Source of the DNA: Hydractinia symbiolongicarpus
Lineage: Eukaryota; Cnidaria; Hydrozoa; Anthoathecata; Hydractiniidae
Reading direction: 5' to 3'
NCBI RefSeq assembly: GCF_029227915.1
Contig: NC_079876.1
Span: forward strand, 25,701,828-25,765,827
DNA: 64,000 bases
The notes under the pieces were generated by a model, which saw only the letters and a program-made list of their open reading frames with translations, did not search any database and was not told the origin of the DNA. Each line of letters opens with the position of its first letter. The stretch's first letter is position 1. Of this stretch, positions 47,799 through 59,392 are shown piece by piece. Position numbers and translations under genes: made by a program.

Positions 47799-47884
47799 GT
47801 TTAAAACAACTTATCTTACAAATTCTTTTTTTGTTTCACTTTGTGTTGAATTTTAACGTTGAGAACTAGGCTGTTTTGTACCCC

Positions 47885-48125
47885 TCTACCTCGTTCCCAA
47901 GGATTCTGGAGACGATGTTCAAAATGGCCGCGCGCAGCTTTATTTCAGCATTATCCAGTAGAGTAATACATTTTTCCACGGGATAACGACTAGTCTATGT
48001 ATCTCCTTAATTAACAACCTTTTGTGTCCATCCGTTCTCGATAAAAAATGTCGTGCTAAGGACACACGAAATGGCAAATGCGATATATTTTTTATAGACT
48101 CTATTGTGACGGGCAAATTCTCTCA
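47885..48125 (+). mobile_element. hAT-like end followed by two Helitron-like remnants
   Basis: A lone ACCTCGTTCCCAAGG end (about 47885) precedes a Helitron-like 3' terminus, TTTTTCCACGGGATAACGAC into CTAG at 47990-47993. A second unit starts TCTATGTATCTCC at once and extends to a GACGGGCAAATTCTC motif near 48125. The tandem CTAG-TCT junction repeats the arrangement seen at 40548-41322. Confidence 0.5.
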
Positions 48126-48362
48126 ACGGTAATAGCCGTTGAATCTCTCTACACAAAGTGATTGTACTATACCTTTGTGCAAAGAGGCGAAAAAGGTTGC
48201 CAAAAATACCCATGCGGGTATATGCATGATAGGCACTTTCTCGTGGGGCTAACGGGAGTGGTTTTCATATACTATTGTGAAACTATTCACAGATACATAT
48301 AATAAAAAATTAAGCGTAAAATTTGAAAATTATTTTATACAAACAATATTTTCTCTCCATTT

Positions 48363-48399
48363 TGTGTAGTTGTCTGTCTCCATGACAGACAACTACACA
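48363..48399. other. Perfect 16-bp stem hairpin
   Basis: TGTGTAGTTGTCTGTC, a 5-base loop TCCAT, then the exact reverse complement. The stem does not extend beyond 16 bp, so it is short for a miRNA precursor. It lies between transposon remnants (a further ACCTCGTCCCCATGG end follows at about 48405), so it may be a transposon fragment. Confidence 0.7.
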
Positions 48400-48539
48400 C
48401 TACAACCTCGTCCCCATGGACTCTTGCGTTTTTGTCATTAAGAAGGGAGTTAAGTAAGCGCTAGCGGCATTGAGATCAGAAAAGAAGTCCTTGGAAAAGA
48501 GGATGTCAACCACTATTGACTTGGAAAGGATTTTTACAA

Positions 48540-50765
48540 GGTGTAAGGCAGAAAGGAGATTCGGGAAGTCAAGCGAAGCTTAAGGGTGTTTAGGGTTACA
48601 TATATCGGATGACGGGGAAAATATTTTTGTTAAATTTATTAAAATTTCTTTTTATGTAACACCGTAAGTAGAGTATAATAACACAGCAATGGGTAAAATG
48701 TTTGGAACAATCCGATCAATTATGTCATACTGATTGAATTCATTAGAAGTTATTTTCGCACTTCTTCTCCAAAACACGGCGTCCTTTTTAAACACACGTT
48801 CTCTTACAACAGTCGGCCTTCTACAACAGGTGGCCTCCTATAACACGAGTCCCCAACAATACCAACCTTACTACAATAATTTTACGCCCAAGAAAGATCA
48901 ACTGTAACACAGGCTTTTTTTTAAAGGAATAACTTATATAGGGAATATCAGGGTGAAAATTGCCTAAATTGTAAGAAAATCTCAAGAATATTTCCAGGGT
49001 GAGTTTGCTTGGAATACCCTGTTATATTTGGTTTGATAAACATCTCTGGGGAGAAGAACATAAACATGCTGTAAATGCGTAACAGTATACTAAAATATGT
49101 GCGAACATCTCATTCAAAAGAAACATCTCCAGCTGTCGTGAAATAGTTATTCTTGCGCATACATGTGACAGAAACTTTACCCTGAAAAATAAGAATACAT
49201 TAAGAATACTTCACCCTCATACTTTGCCAAATCATAAGAATACTTCACCCGTAACGAAAAAACACTATTCTTATAAAAAAGAAAACGTGTATGGCGATAC
49301 GCGTGTCAACGCTGGACGTTTGGGAGCTCTCCTGCATAGAAGAAAAAGCTACTACGGGCTTTATCATAAGCAATTTGTATGGAAACGAGGCTACATGTCC
49401 ATAACAAATGAAAATGGTAACCTGCAGCACGCATGCATGAAATGGATTCGATTTCATTTTCGTGTTGTGTTCCTAAAAATAAAAAATTATTTCTAACTAA
49501 AACTAAAGTATAAAAAGTATGTATTATCACTAATCTCTGTTTATATAAAGAGAAAATATTGCGTTTTTTTTGTCTAAGTGTATCCTTCAGTAAAGCTAAT
49601 TGTAATGTTTAAAAATAAGACCAAAAAGTTGTTTTTTTCAGCAGGACAGCATTCTGTATTTAATGCAAGTGAAAATTCTCAGAACTGGTTCTGGGAATTT
49701 GCATTTTCTTCTGATGCTTCCTTCACTTTCTCTATTCTGCCAGATAAATCCTCTAACCATCCTAAGAACCATTAACAAAATATCCTTGTCTACACTGAGA
49801 AAAACAGCCCGCAGCCTACAAATCCCCAGTGTATACGGTCCAGCAAAGCAGAGGTGTGTGCCCAGTCCAGTTTTTTCTTTGTTTTTCTACTTTGCTGCAT
49901 GCAGGTATCTCGTTATGGCCATAACAGTCAGTAATATATAAGGTGCTACACAAGTATTATGTACCAGGGTCATGTTTCACTAAAAAAGACTGGAGCTAAG
50001 TATGAAAATTTTTTGACAAAGAAGAAGGTTTAAAAAAAAAAAGATGGTGGTTAAGCAAAACGATAAATAATATTTAAAAAGCTAAATCTTGAGTCACGTG
50101 AAATTTTAACAAAAAGTGAATATATCATTGAGAATTTCACACGCAAGTCTTTCAGGTGAGTCCAACTTGTAAAAGTACCGTGGAAGCCTGTTAAGCTTTT
50201 TTTTAATTACTTATAGCTTTATATTTTTAAATGCTGTTTTTACAAATTCTATATACTATGACGCACCGAAAAATTCCTCAAGATTGTCACATGTAGGTTA
50301 TTGTTGTTTAAACAATAACCTCCCTGGTCCTTTTATTATTTTACGATGTATATAATTATTTTCTCTAAATAACAGTGGTCTATTAAGAAAGTAATTATTT
50401 ATGCAAGTTGCATATAGGCAGAAGCTTGCATTCAAACTATACTTTATGCAACAAAATTCAAAGCCATGCTAGCATGTGTACTGTATAATCCCTAATTGCT
50501 ATGTATTAGTGTTTTCTGTTTATCAATTTTTTTCTAAGGTAGGTTGACCATGTATACACAAACAAAGTGTAGAAAATAACATCGTGATCAAATCCCTAAC
50601 TTTTGTTACCCTCATCTGCGAAAAATTTTACCAGCCATGGATTTTATAAATGACAAAACATGTGTAAAGACCAAATCATTAATTATGTATAGAAGGGAAG
50701 TCACTTTCTGGTTATTCGGCAAGGTTATTATTTATAGCTGACTAATATTTTTATTATGACATTGC
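48540..50765. other. Intergenic stretch downstream of the Kv cluster
   Basis: No supportable exon on either strand. The open frames near 49224-49500 overlap each other on both strands and show no family signature. I see nothing else in it. Confidence 0.45.
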
Positions 50766-50769
50766 ACTA

Positions 50770-51250
50770 CCTTATCATCATTCTCCGGTTAACGTCCGTT
50801 TTCCATCCTAGCATGGGTTGGACGGGGTATATTAATGACCCTTTTCCAATCTGATCTAGACTGTGTTAGATCTAAACTCAACTTCCTCTGTATCAAGTCT
50901 GTCCTTATAACCTCCTGCCAAGTCTTTCCCGGTCTCCCTCTGGGCTTTGTCCCAGGAACTATCAAGTCCCTACACTTTCTTACCCAATTACCCCCCCCCC
51001 TCCATTCTTTCCAAGTGCCTCAGCCAATTCAATCTTTTTATCTGGATAACATCTTTAATTCTATGGAATATATACTTAGCTGCTTCTTAGCTCATCTGAA
51101 CTCTTCTGTCTCTCAGACTGGCGTTACACATCCACCTAACCATTCTCATATCATTCCTTTCTAAACGGTCAAGATCTTCCTGCTTCACTGCCCATGTCTC
51201 ACTTCCGTAAAACATAACACTCTTACACAGGCCTCATACAACCTACCTTT
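50770..51250 (-). mobile_element. LINE 3' end: reverse transcriptase C-terminal remains and 3' tail
   Basis: Read on minus from 51243: LYEACVR, then after a frame change MFYGSETWAVKQEDLDRLER and MRMVRWMCNASLRDRR, then pieces like RLNWLRHLERMEG, RDLIVPGTKPRGRPGKTW. This is the conserved C-terminal part of LINE reverse transcriptase polyproteins. It is followed by a 3' tail with GTCCAACCCATGCTAGGATG (an imperfect palindrome at 50804-50817) and ATGATGATA. Frame changes and a stop make it a dead copy. The minus orientation opposes MTREX. Confidence 0.85.
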
Positions 51251-52706
51251 TAACTCAATTTACTTTATTTCCTTGTTTTTATTTTTTTCCCTACAAGCTA
51301 TAGGTTTGTTTTCATCCAGCATAATTTTAATGTATATATTGCAAATGCAATTAGTCACGCGATTTGGCAAACACGTCTATCATCACAACAACGCAATTTC
51401 AGTTTTTCATTGCTATGTACACCTTTCAAGATAGAAAATATAGTATAGAAATAGAAATGGCTTAGAATTCAACCCATAATAAAGTTATTACACATGTTTA
51501 GGAATGCTTAATGCTATTTCCTTCTTCTTTGATACAAATTTATTTGGTAAAATTATTTCATTGAAAGTAACATGAATGTTCAAATGATTAGCCACAAAAG
51601 TGCCAGTTTGCTTAACTTTTTCAATGAAATTCTCAGCTTTCTTTTGATCACTTTGCCAAACTTCACAAATTGATGTGGGTTGCCTTTATATTCAAAAACA
51701 AAAGACAATACCAGGCCCAAGGCCTAAAAATTATCTAGAATCTAAAAATTATAGCAACAGCACTTTTAATTAAATTTTTGCTGTTGTTGGCAAATTTTGC
51801 TTTCATTGGAGTGAAATACAATGTTAATTTTTACCAGATTATGTTTTTCTAAGCAAAGACCTGCAATAAAAAATGCGTAAGGAAATAATAAAAGTATCAA
51901 CAAACTAAGAAATAAAACATAAAGTTTATATACTTGCAACTCTTGTGAATTTTGTGTATGTTGCAATAATAATGCATCTTCGGAACATTGAAATATTTTG
52001 AAGCGTTTTCTTTTTTATATAGACAGAAAGGAGACGTATGCAACAATCTGCAATAACAATATTTAATTTATATAAAAACTTACTTCATGAACTAGTTTTT
52101 AATTTTTAGCAAGTTGATAATAACACAGTTTTGTGGAGGTTAAAAGTCGCTGTGTTTCATTTAAAAAAATGATGATTACATGGCCATATAAAGCTTAGAA
52201 ATTGCCATATTTTGTTCTAAAATGTATAAATTTGGTCTGTAGTAGACTCAAAATTTTCCATATTTAGTTGCAAATAACAATCAAACTGCCCGCACAAAGC
52301 ATAGAAAATCATCATACTTTACACACCCCTATAAATATTATATATATATATATATATTTTTTTTTTTTGCATATGTTTTTTTATCTTTTTATAATCCTTA
52401 AGTAAGGGAGTCGAAATCATGGACATTATTTGTGTGATGGTTAGCACATAGACTCAAATTGCTGTGAAAGACAGATTGAAGGAGTTGGTCACAATAGTCA
52501 TTCTCAAGTCACATAATAGCAAAACTTTCAAGGGTTTCAACCACGGCTGAAGCACCCCACCCCAAGACATTGTCTCATCTGCATTGTCTCATTCACCATG
52601 CTCCTTTGTTATGTTTGCCTCAGAATTTCTTAATCTGGGCCTAAGGGTCTTTGCAAATTTGTGGCTAACATACTTTTTTATTTTATAATAGGCATATATA
52701 AACATA
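51251..52706. other. Upstream flank of MTREX
   Basis: No exon recognised. A TA run followed by a T run lies at 52337-52371. Just before the MTREX start codon, TTTATTTTATAATAG ends in an AG that could be a 5' UTR or trans-splice acceptor, and is followed by GCATATATAAACATA leading into ATG. Confidence 0.4.
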
Positions 52707-55700
52707 ATGGATTTCGAAGGGGATCTCTTTTCGGTATTTGAACAGAAACCTGATGATGACGATGATAACATTAGCATCAAGCCAACGAAAAAACGTACAA
52801 TTGAACCTGATAATGATTCAACCAGTAAAAAACAGAAAATTGCAGAGCCTGGAGCAGATGACAATGAAATAACACCTTTAAAGAAAACCAAGACTGACGA
52901 CAGGTTATTGTTTGCACATTGATTTGTCTAATTTTTGCTTCATGAATTTTGAAGTATGAATTATCTTGGAATTATTTGTTTAAGAAACAATAGAAAATAA
53001 GTTTTTATTTTTTTCCTTCCCCAGTACTATTTTCTCTGATACTCTTTCTTACACACTTTCTGATGTAAACCAACCACTTTTCTGTCTTACTTTATAGCTT
53101 TCCAACAATCCAGTTATTGTTTGTCCTAACTTTCTAATCTTTAACCGACTTTCTATCTTCTGCTATATATACAGGGCCATTTAGGTATGGCAATACATAT
53201 ATGTTAACATATTTGTGTATTTAAATTCAAATTTAGTGATGTTGCAATGCCACAGATTGAAGTTTTACATTTGAGCACCGCTGAATCATGTACACATGAG
53301 GTACATTTATTAATTTTTGTTAAAATATTAAAATTTTTACGGGGTGGCCAGCACCCCTTTATTTTTAAACCATATTGTTACAGCTGTTAATTCAACTGTT
53401 TTGTCAAAATTTTGAACACTATCCTGGAATTTTTAGTTAATTTGTTGGAAAAAGTTCTGATATTTTGTTTTTGAAATTTACTACTCATAGAAAGGATCTA
53501 CTTTAGCTGATTCCATTTTACATTATACATTTTTAAAGCTGATTTGCTAAGAACTGAGGCTAAGCAATTGCTATGCAACTTCCTAATATTTGAAAAGTTG
53601 AGAAACAAGTCTTAAACCCAGCCTTTAAGAAGTAAAATTGATTTTGGGGCAATGATATAGTGCCTACTCGGAGGAATAGGGAAGGGGGGGTTACCATGAT
53701 AGGCATCGAAGGAAAAAAATGTTAAACAAAATGGACTGTTTGGGTCATCTAAAAACTGTCCAATTTATTCTGAATGCACACTTAAAATGACTTTGAATTT
53801 GCACGTTAATGCTAAATTCACTTTTAAAAAAGTTCTGCATCATAGCGTCAATATATGGCAGCCACATATCATGCTAGGGTCAATGAGCTGGGTTTTTAGT
53901 GTAGTTTACCTTAAAAGTTCAAACTCAATATTTCCTGCCTTTGATATATGTTTTTAATAAAACCATTTTTAGGGTTTTTTCTTTTGTTGTCTGCTCACCT
54001 GAATATTGGTCTTAGGTTATTCTGCCCGATAATATAAGAAGCTAGTCCATTAAACTTAATCCATTAAACTTATGCCAAGGAGTGAGTACAGTGAAATAAG
54101 TTTTCACGTTGTGGGAAGTGCACACAAATATTATCCTACAAATATTATCCTATTATATAACTTTGGATCTTAAGAGTAAAATTCAGAGAAAAAAAAGACT
54201 CTAAATTTCTAGGGGTATTTACATCAGTACACTATATTTACCTATATTTAGACCTGGTATAGAGGGAAAACATCAAAAAATACATCAAAAATATTACTCC
54301 ACCTTTTTTGTGATTCTTTAAACTAGTAATTCTTATATTCAAAATGGTATGTGCTAGTCTCTTATCATATTAGGTAGCAGTACCAGGCGGATTTGATTAT
54401 CAACCGTTGAGTTACAAACCAGATAAACCTGCAAAGGTAAACACTTTTTCTTATTTTTTTCTCTTGTAATGTATCAATCATGCTCTGTGTGTGCATAGAC
54501 ATGTTTTTGGTAGCAGATTCTCTTCTAAAACTATGATAGACAGTTCTCACCCTTATGATCCAAATTTTATATAAGTATGTATGTATAACAAGTTCCACTA
54601 CAATTATTTATTTTTAGACATATCCATTTATTCTCGATCCTTTTCAACAAGAAGCAATCAAATGTCTTGATAATAACCAGTCAGTGTTGGTGTCAGCTCA
54701 CACATCAGCAGGAAAGACGGTGATTGCTGAGTAAGTTATATTTTGAAATTGCTGACTAAAAAGCAATTCATTTCCTTGCTCCTTTCCATTGCACATAACA
54801 ACTACCTTTGTTCTAATTCGATTGGCACCATGTAGAAAATAATTTTCTGATATATATTTCATTAACTTAACACGCATTGTCTTTTTATATTTGACTTCCT
54901 TTTGTCCCCTGTGAAAAGCAAATTTGGATAAGATAAAGATAAACTTGGATAAGGCTTGGATAGCAATAAGCGTGAAAAGCAGTAAAAACACATATAACAA
55001 TTTGCAATAGTAAAGAGCTTACTGCCAAGACACGAAGCATAAGACAAGACAAAAAACACAAGTTTGCAGTCATAAAGCAAGCAAATGACGTTTTATATTA
55101 GCAATTTTTGCTATATAAAATGTTTGAATGTAGTACTGTTGGATAATCTCATTTAAATAAAGACACTAAAAATTTAAAAAACAAATAATAAATTTTACCT
55201 ACCTTTCATTGCGTATTCCATTGTGCAATTACCAGTGTATTTACAAATTCTAAATGCCAATTTCAGTGTTTAGTTTTTTTTGTGTTTTTTATTGTAAGAC
55301 AGTCTACTGGCAGAGGGTAATACAGGTTAAATACCATAATGGTAACCACTATTAAACACCAATATTTTGCACCCAAATTCAATTTGATTTGCACTGTTTT
55401 ACAGGGCTTTGTGTGATGATAAGACAGGATTAGGTTAAAATCAAACCAGGGCCTGTGCTATCTTGTGTGGAATAAAAATAAAAATAGGTGACAGGCCTAT
55501 CAAAAGAAAAAAGCAACCAGGCGCCCTCAAAGCTTTGATAATTTTGTTCGCGCGAGTGCTCCCAAAACATAAAAAAATAATAAAAAAAGTAAAAAATTTT
55601 CTTGGTCCCTGTCCACAGCAGTGGCTGCTATTTTGACGTATTGAACAAGCGTGGTACAAGTTCCAACATTTCAACCCAGATAACAAAATGTTATGTGTGC

Positions 55701-58700
55701 AGTCAGTAATTAATCATTGTGACTACTTAAATATAAACAATATTTATGTGTAAATTAATTTAGGGAAAGTGGAACAGTGGCTAGTAATGACAACAGTAAC
55801 GATAGATCATAAAGAACATTTCTTAAAATAATATTCGGTGCTTTTCAAAGATTTTTTTTATCTTTATCTTATTTTTCTTCAAAAATGTTTTCAAGCCTGA
55901 CGAATATGATATTGTTGCATTCCGGTGATTAAACTAAGAAATAGAATGTTTTTCTCTCTAAAACAAGTATTGTACTAAACTCAGGTAAACTATTCTAGAG
56001 CTTATTTAGGGTGCCTATTTCTTATTTGAACTTAGTCAAGGTATTATAGTTAATGTTCTGAAAGCAAATAAAATATATGATTTTCTTTTAATATATTTTA
56101 GGTATGCTATTGCTATGTCTCTTAAAAAACGACAAAGAGTTATCTACACAACACCTATTAAGGTCAGTAGTAATGTTTTGATGAAATAAACTGAAATTTG
56201 ATGGTTTTATGACCAATCTGACATGAAGAAGAGAATAAATGCTGCTCTTTCTTAAACTGAAAACTTGTGTTATAATAATCTAATTTTTCAGAAAGTGCAA
56301 GAGGTTCATGTGTCGCCTGAGTAAAAAGTAAATGTGTTGTTTTTCATAAAGAAACATGCTCGTCAAAGAACACAATAGAATCAATAACTCTTTTGTTTTA
56401 CTAGGCATTAAGTAACCAGAAGTATAGAGAGATGTATGAAGAATTCCAAGATGTTGGTTTGATGACTGGTGATGTGACAATAAACCCAAGTGCCAGTGTG
56501 ATTATAATGACAACGGAGGTAAGTAGTAGTCTTAACATTAAATGAGTTTTGTGATTAATTTAAACGTCTTCACTAAAATAAAAGCATTTCTATAATCAAA
56601 CATCTAGATTTAAGCTTTTCTTAAATATTACTCACGCGAAGATTTCTCATAGAGTAATCCTTATTTTTTCATGATCTCTTTCTATATTCACACTACTCCG
56701 GAAAAATCTTTATATGAAGCTATCCGTAATTTAGCAGGACTGGATAGTTTGGTTATCTGGAAATGCTTTCATCTTAGTGGACAAATTTAAATTACTTTTG
56801 ATGTTTAAATAGGCAAATCATCCAACAAATACACTCTGAGATGATTTCTTGACACTCAAAACATATTTTTATCCAAATACTTCATGTAATCCCTTAGTAT
56901 AGTTGACTTTAGTAAAGCCTTCGATCAAGCATTGGATATTAAAAACAATGATTTCCAGAACATTGATAATTTACTAAAATTTTAACTTGTATAGGTCATT
57001 AAATTAGTGAATTTTTTTTAGATTTTAAGGAGCATGTTGTACAGAGGTTCTGAGGTATGGCAACAAATTTGATCACTATTATAAATGGTGCAATCATCTA
57101 AGCTTAAGAAAGTCAATTCTTAAAAGAATCATAGTTCTCAATTTTGGACTTTATAATAGTAATATTTAGATACCCTTCTATTTTTTTATTTTTTACTATT
57201 TGTTGCACTAGATAATGAGGGAGGTTGCTTGGGTTGTTTTTGATGAAATCCATTATATGAGAGATAAAGGTGAGTTTTCGAAAGAAGAGTTATTTTTGCA
57301 ATACCTACAGTAAAGTTGTGTTTGCATCAAATTTTGCAGTGTTTACAGTTTTGAAAAAAATGTGAAATTAAATCCATATGAAATGTTGAAATATTTGTTG
57401 TCTGTAAAATTAAATTCATACAAAGTTTTAATATATTCATTGTACTTAACCCTATTTGGTATGGGGGGGAAGGGGGCATAAAGTGCCCACTGCATTTTCA
57501 AAGTCTAATAACTTATTAATTACTGGATGAAATTACCTGAAATTTTATGACTTTTCCTAACTTTTATTGGACTTTCGGAAAATAAAAAAAAATATTTCCA
57601 AAAATTGTCCTGTCAATGTCACTTTGTCCTTTTTGACAGGTGGTCATATCAACTTTTTTAATGTAGTGCTAAAAATAAATGCTTTCTAAACTAACCAGTT
57701 GTATGAATATGTGATTATGTATGTGATAGTAACAAAAGTCATCATACAATATTGACATGCATATTGTGTAATTTGCAGACCGGAATATTGGTAATTTACA
57801 GCCCGGAATGGTTGTAATTTCCTATTGCTCTATTTCTATTGTCATATGATGACATCATAGGTCATTTTGTCCCATTTCAATCCGAATTGTCTTTATTGAG
57901 TAGCTACTGACGTAAGTGCTAATAGATATACCAAGTTTTATTCCATGACAGCTACTAACACTAAGGTTCTCAAATATAGATTTTTGAAAAATGATTCTTG
58001 AAGATTTGGTTTCTGATCGATTTCCATTTTCTCCTTAGAGAAATCCTTTGTCTTTATACCACCTGTTAATGTTCGTAATAATATCTTACATTCTTATATT
58101 ACTTTTTAATGACTAGTACTGTAAATAGTTTTAAAAAAGAAAAAGAAAAAAACGAGAATTTCCAAGAAAGACATATTTTCTTCAACCATTGTCTTATTAT
58201 AACGTCATCACTTCTTGTGATGACATGTCAATCTAAATATTTTGTCACTAATTAAGTCACAACATATTGATGGTTCTTTGTACCAAGTTTTGTCACTTAA
58301 AACCAAACTGAACAAAAGTTCCAGCCCACAGGCACTTTATGCCCCCCCCATACTTACAAGGGTCAAAGAAGCCCATACCAAATAGGGTTAAAATTTAGTA
58401 ATATTTTTCCTATGTTTTTTATGTGTTTTGTTTTTCTACCTCTTTTGCATTGGGATGGCGAGTCAAAAAGATGCTGGAAGCGATACAAAAAAATTGTATT
58501 GCATTTTTCAACTTGTTGAAGCAGCACTAAAAATGTTCATGCTAAGGTAATGCCATGATTATGAATTTTGTATTTGTCTCCTTAGAGAGAGGCGTTGTAT
58601 GGGAAGAGACGATAATCCTACTTCCCGACAATGTTAGACATGTGTTTTTATCAGCCACAATTCACAATGCCAGACAGTTTGCAGAATGGATTGCCTATAT

Positions 58701-59353
58701 ACATAGCCAGGTAAGTTGTAACTGATTTTTTGTGTGTGTGTGTGATTAACTTGTGGCCTTGTGGAAGAACGTATAGTCTCCGTACAGAAATTCATATGTT
58801 TAATCCCCAGTTAAGTTATGCAGCATTCAGCATGAATGTAGGATTGACGTTTTAAGCTGTTTTCTAGTTGAGTGGTTGCATGACTTCCATAGCTAAAATT
58901 GGAGCCTTCTATACAGCAGGAGCCTGTTTTCAGAACCCTGGTTAATATTCGCACCCATTGGAATTGAAAGGGCTATCCTAAGTAAATAATCGTAATAATA
59001 ACAATTGCATAATTAACAATGATTTTTTGTTTTCTTTTCAGCCCTGTCATGTTGTGTATACAGATTTTCGACCCACGCCCCTTCAACATTATATATACCC
59101 ATCAGGTGGTGACGGATTACATCTCGTTGTGGATGAAAAGGTTTTGTATGTTGATTTCTAACAAAGCTAGGTTGACATCAACAACACAATGGTTTTAAAA
59201 TGATCTTCAAGCTTAAGCAAGATTTTTTAGCTCGTTATAACCAGTGTGTTAAGATTAAGAAAAATTATGTTTGAGTTGTGAAAAACAAACGTTAATTTTT
59301 AAATTTTTTAAAACTTTTGTATTTCAGAAGCTTTTGTAATTCGTGTTTAATGC

Positions 59354-59392
<39 letters not shown>

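Noticed and set aside
52589-52891. Minus-strand 100-codon frame overlapping the MTREX first exon
   Set aside because: It is antisense to the conserved MTREX N-terminus (GDLFSVFE), which fixes the plus strand as coding.
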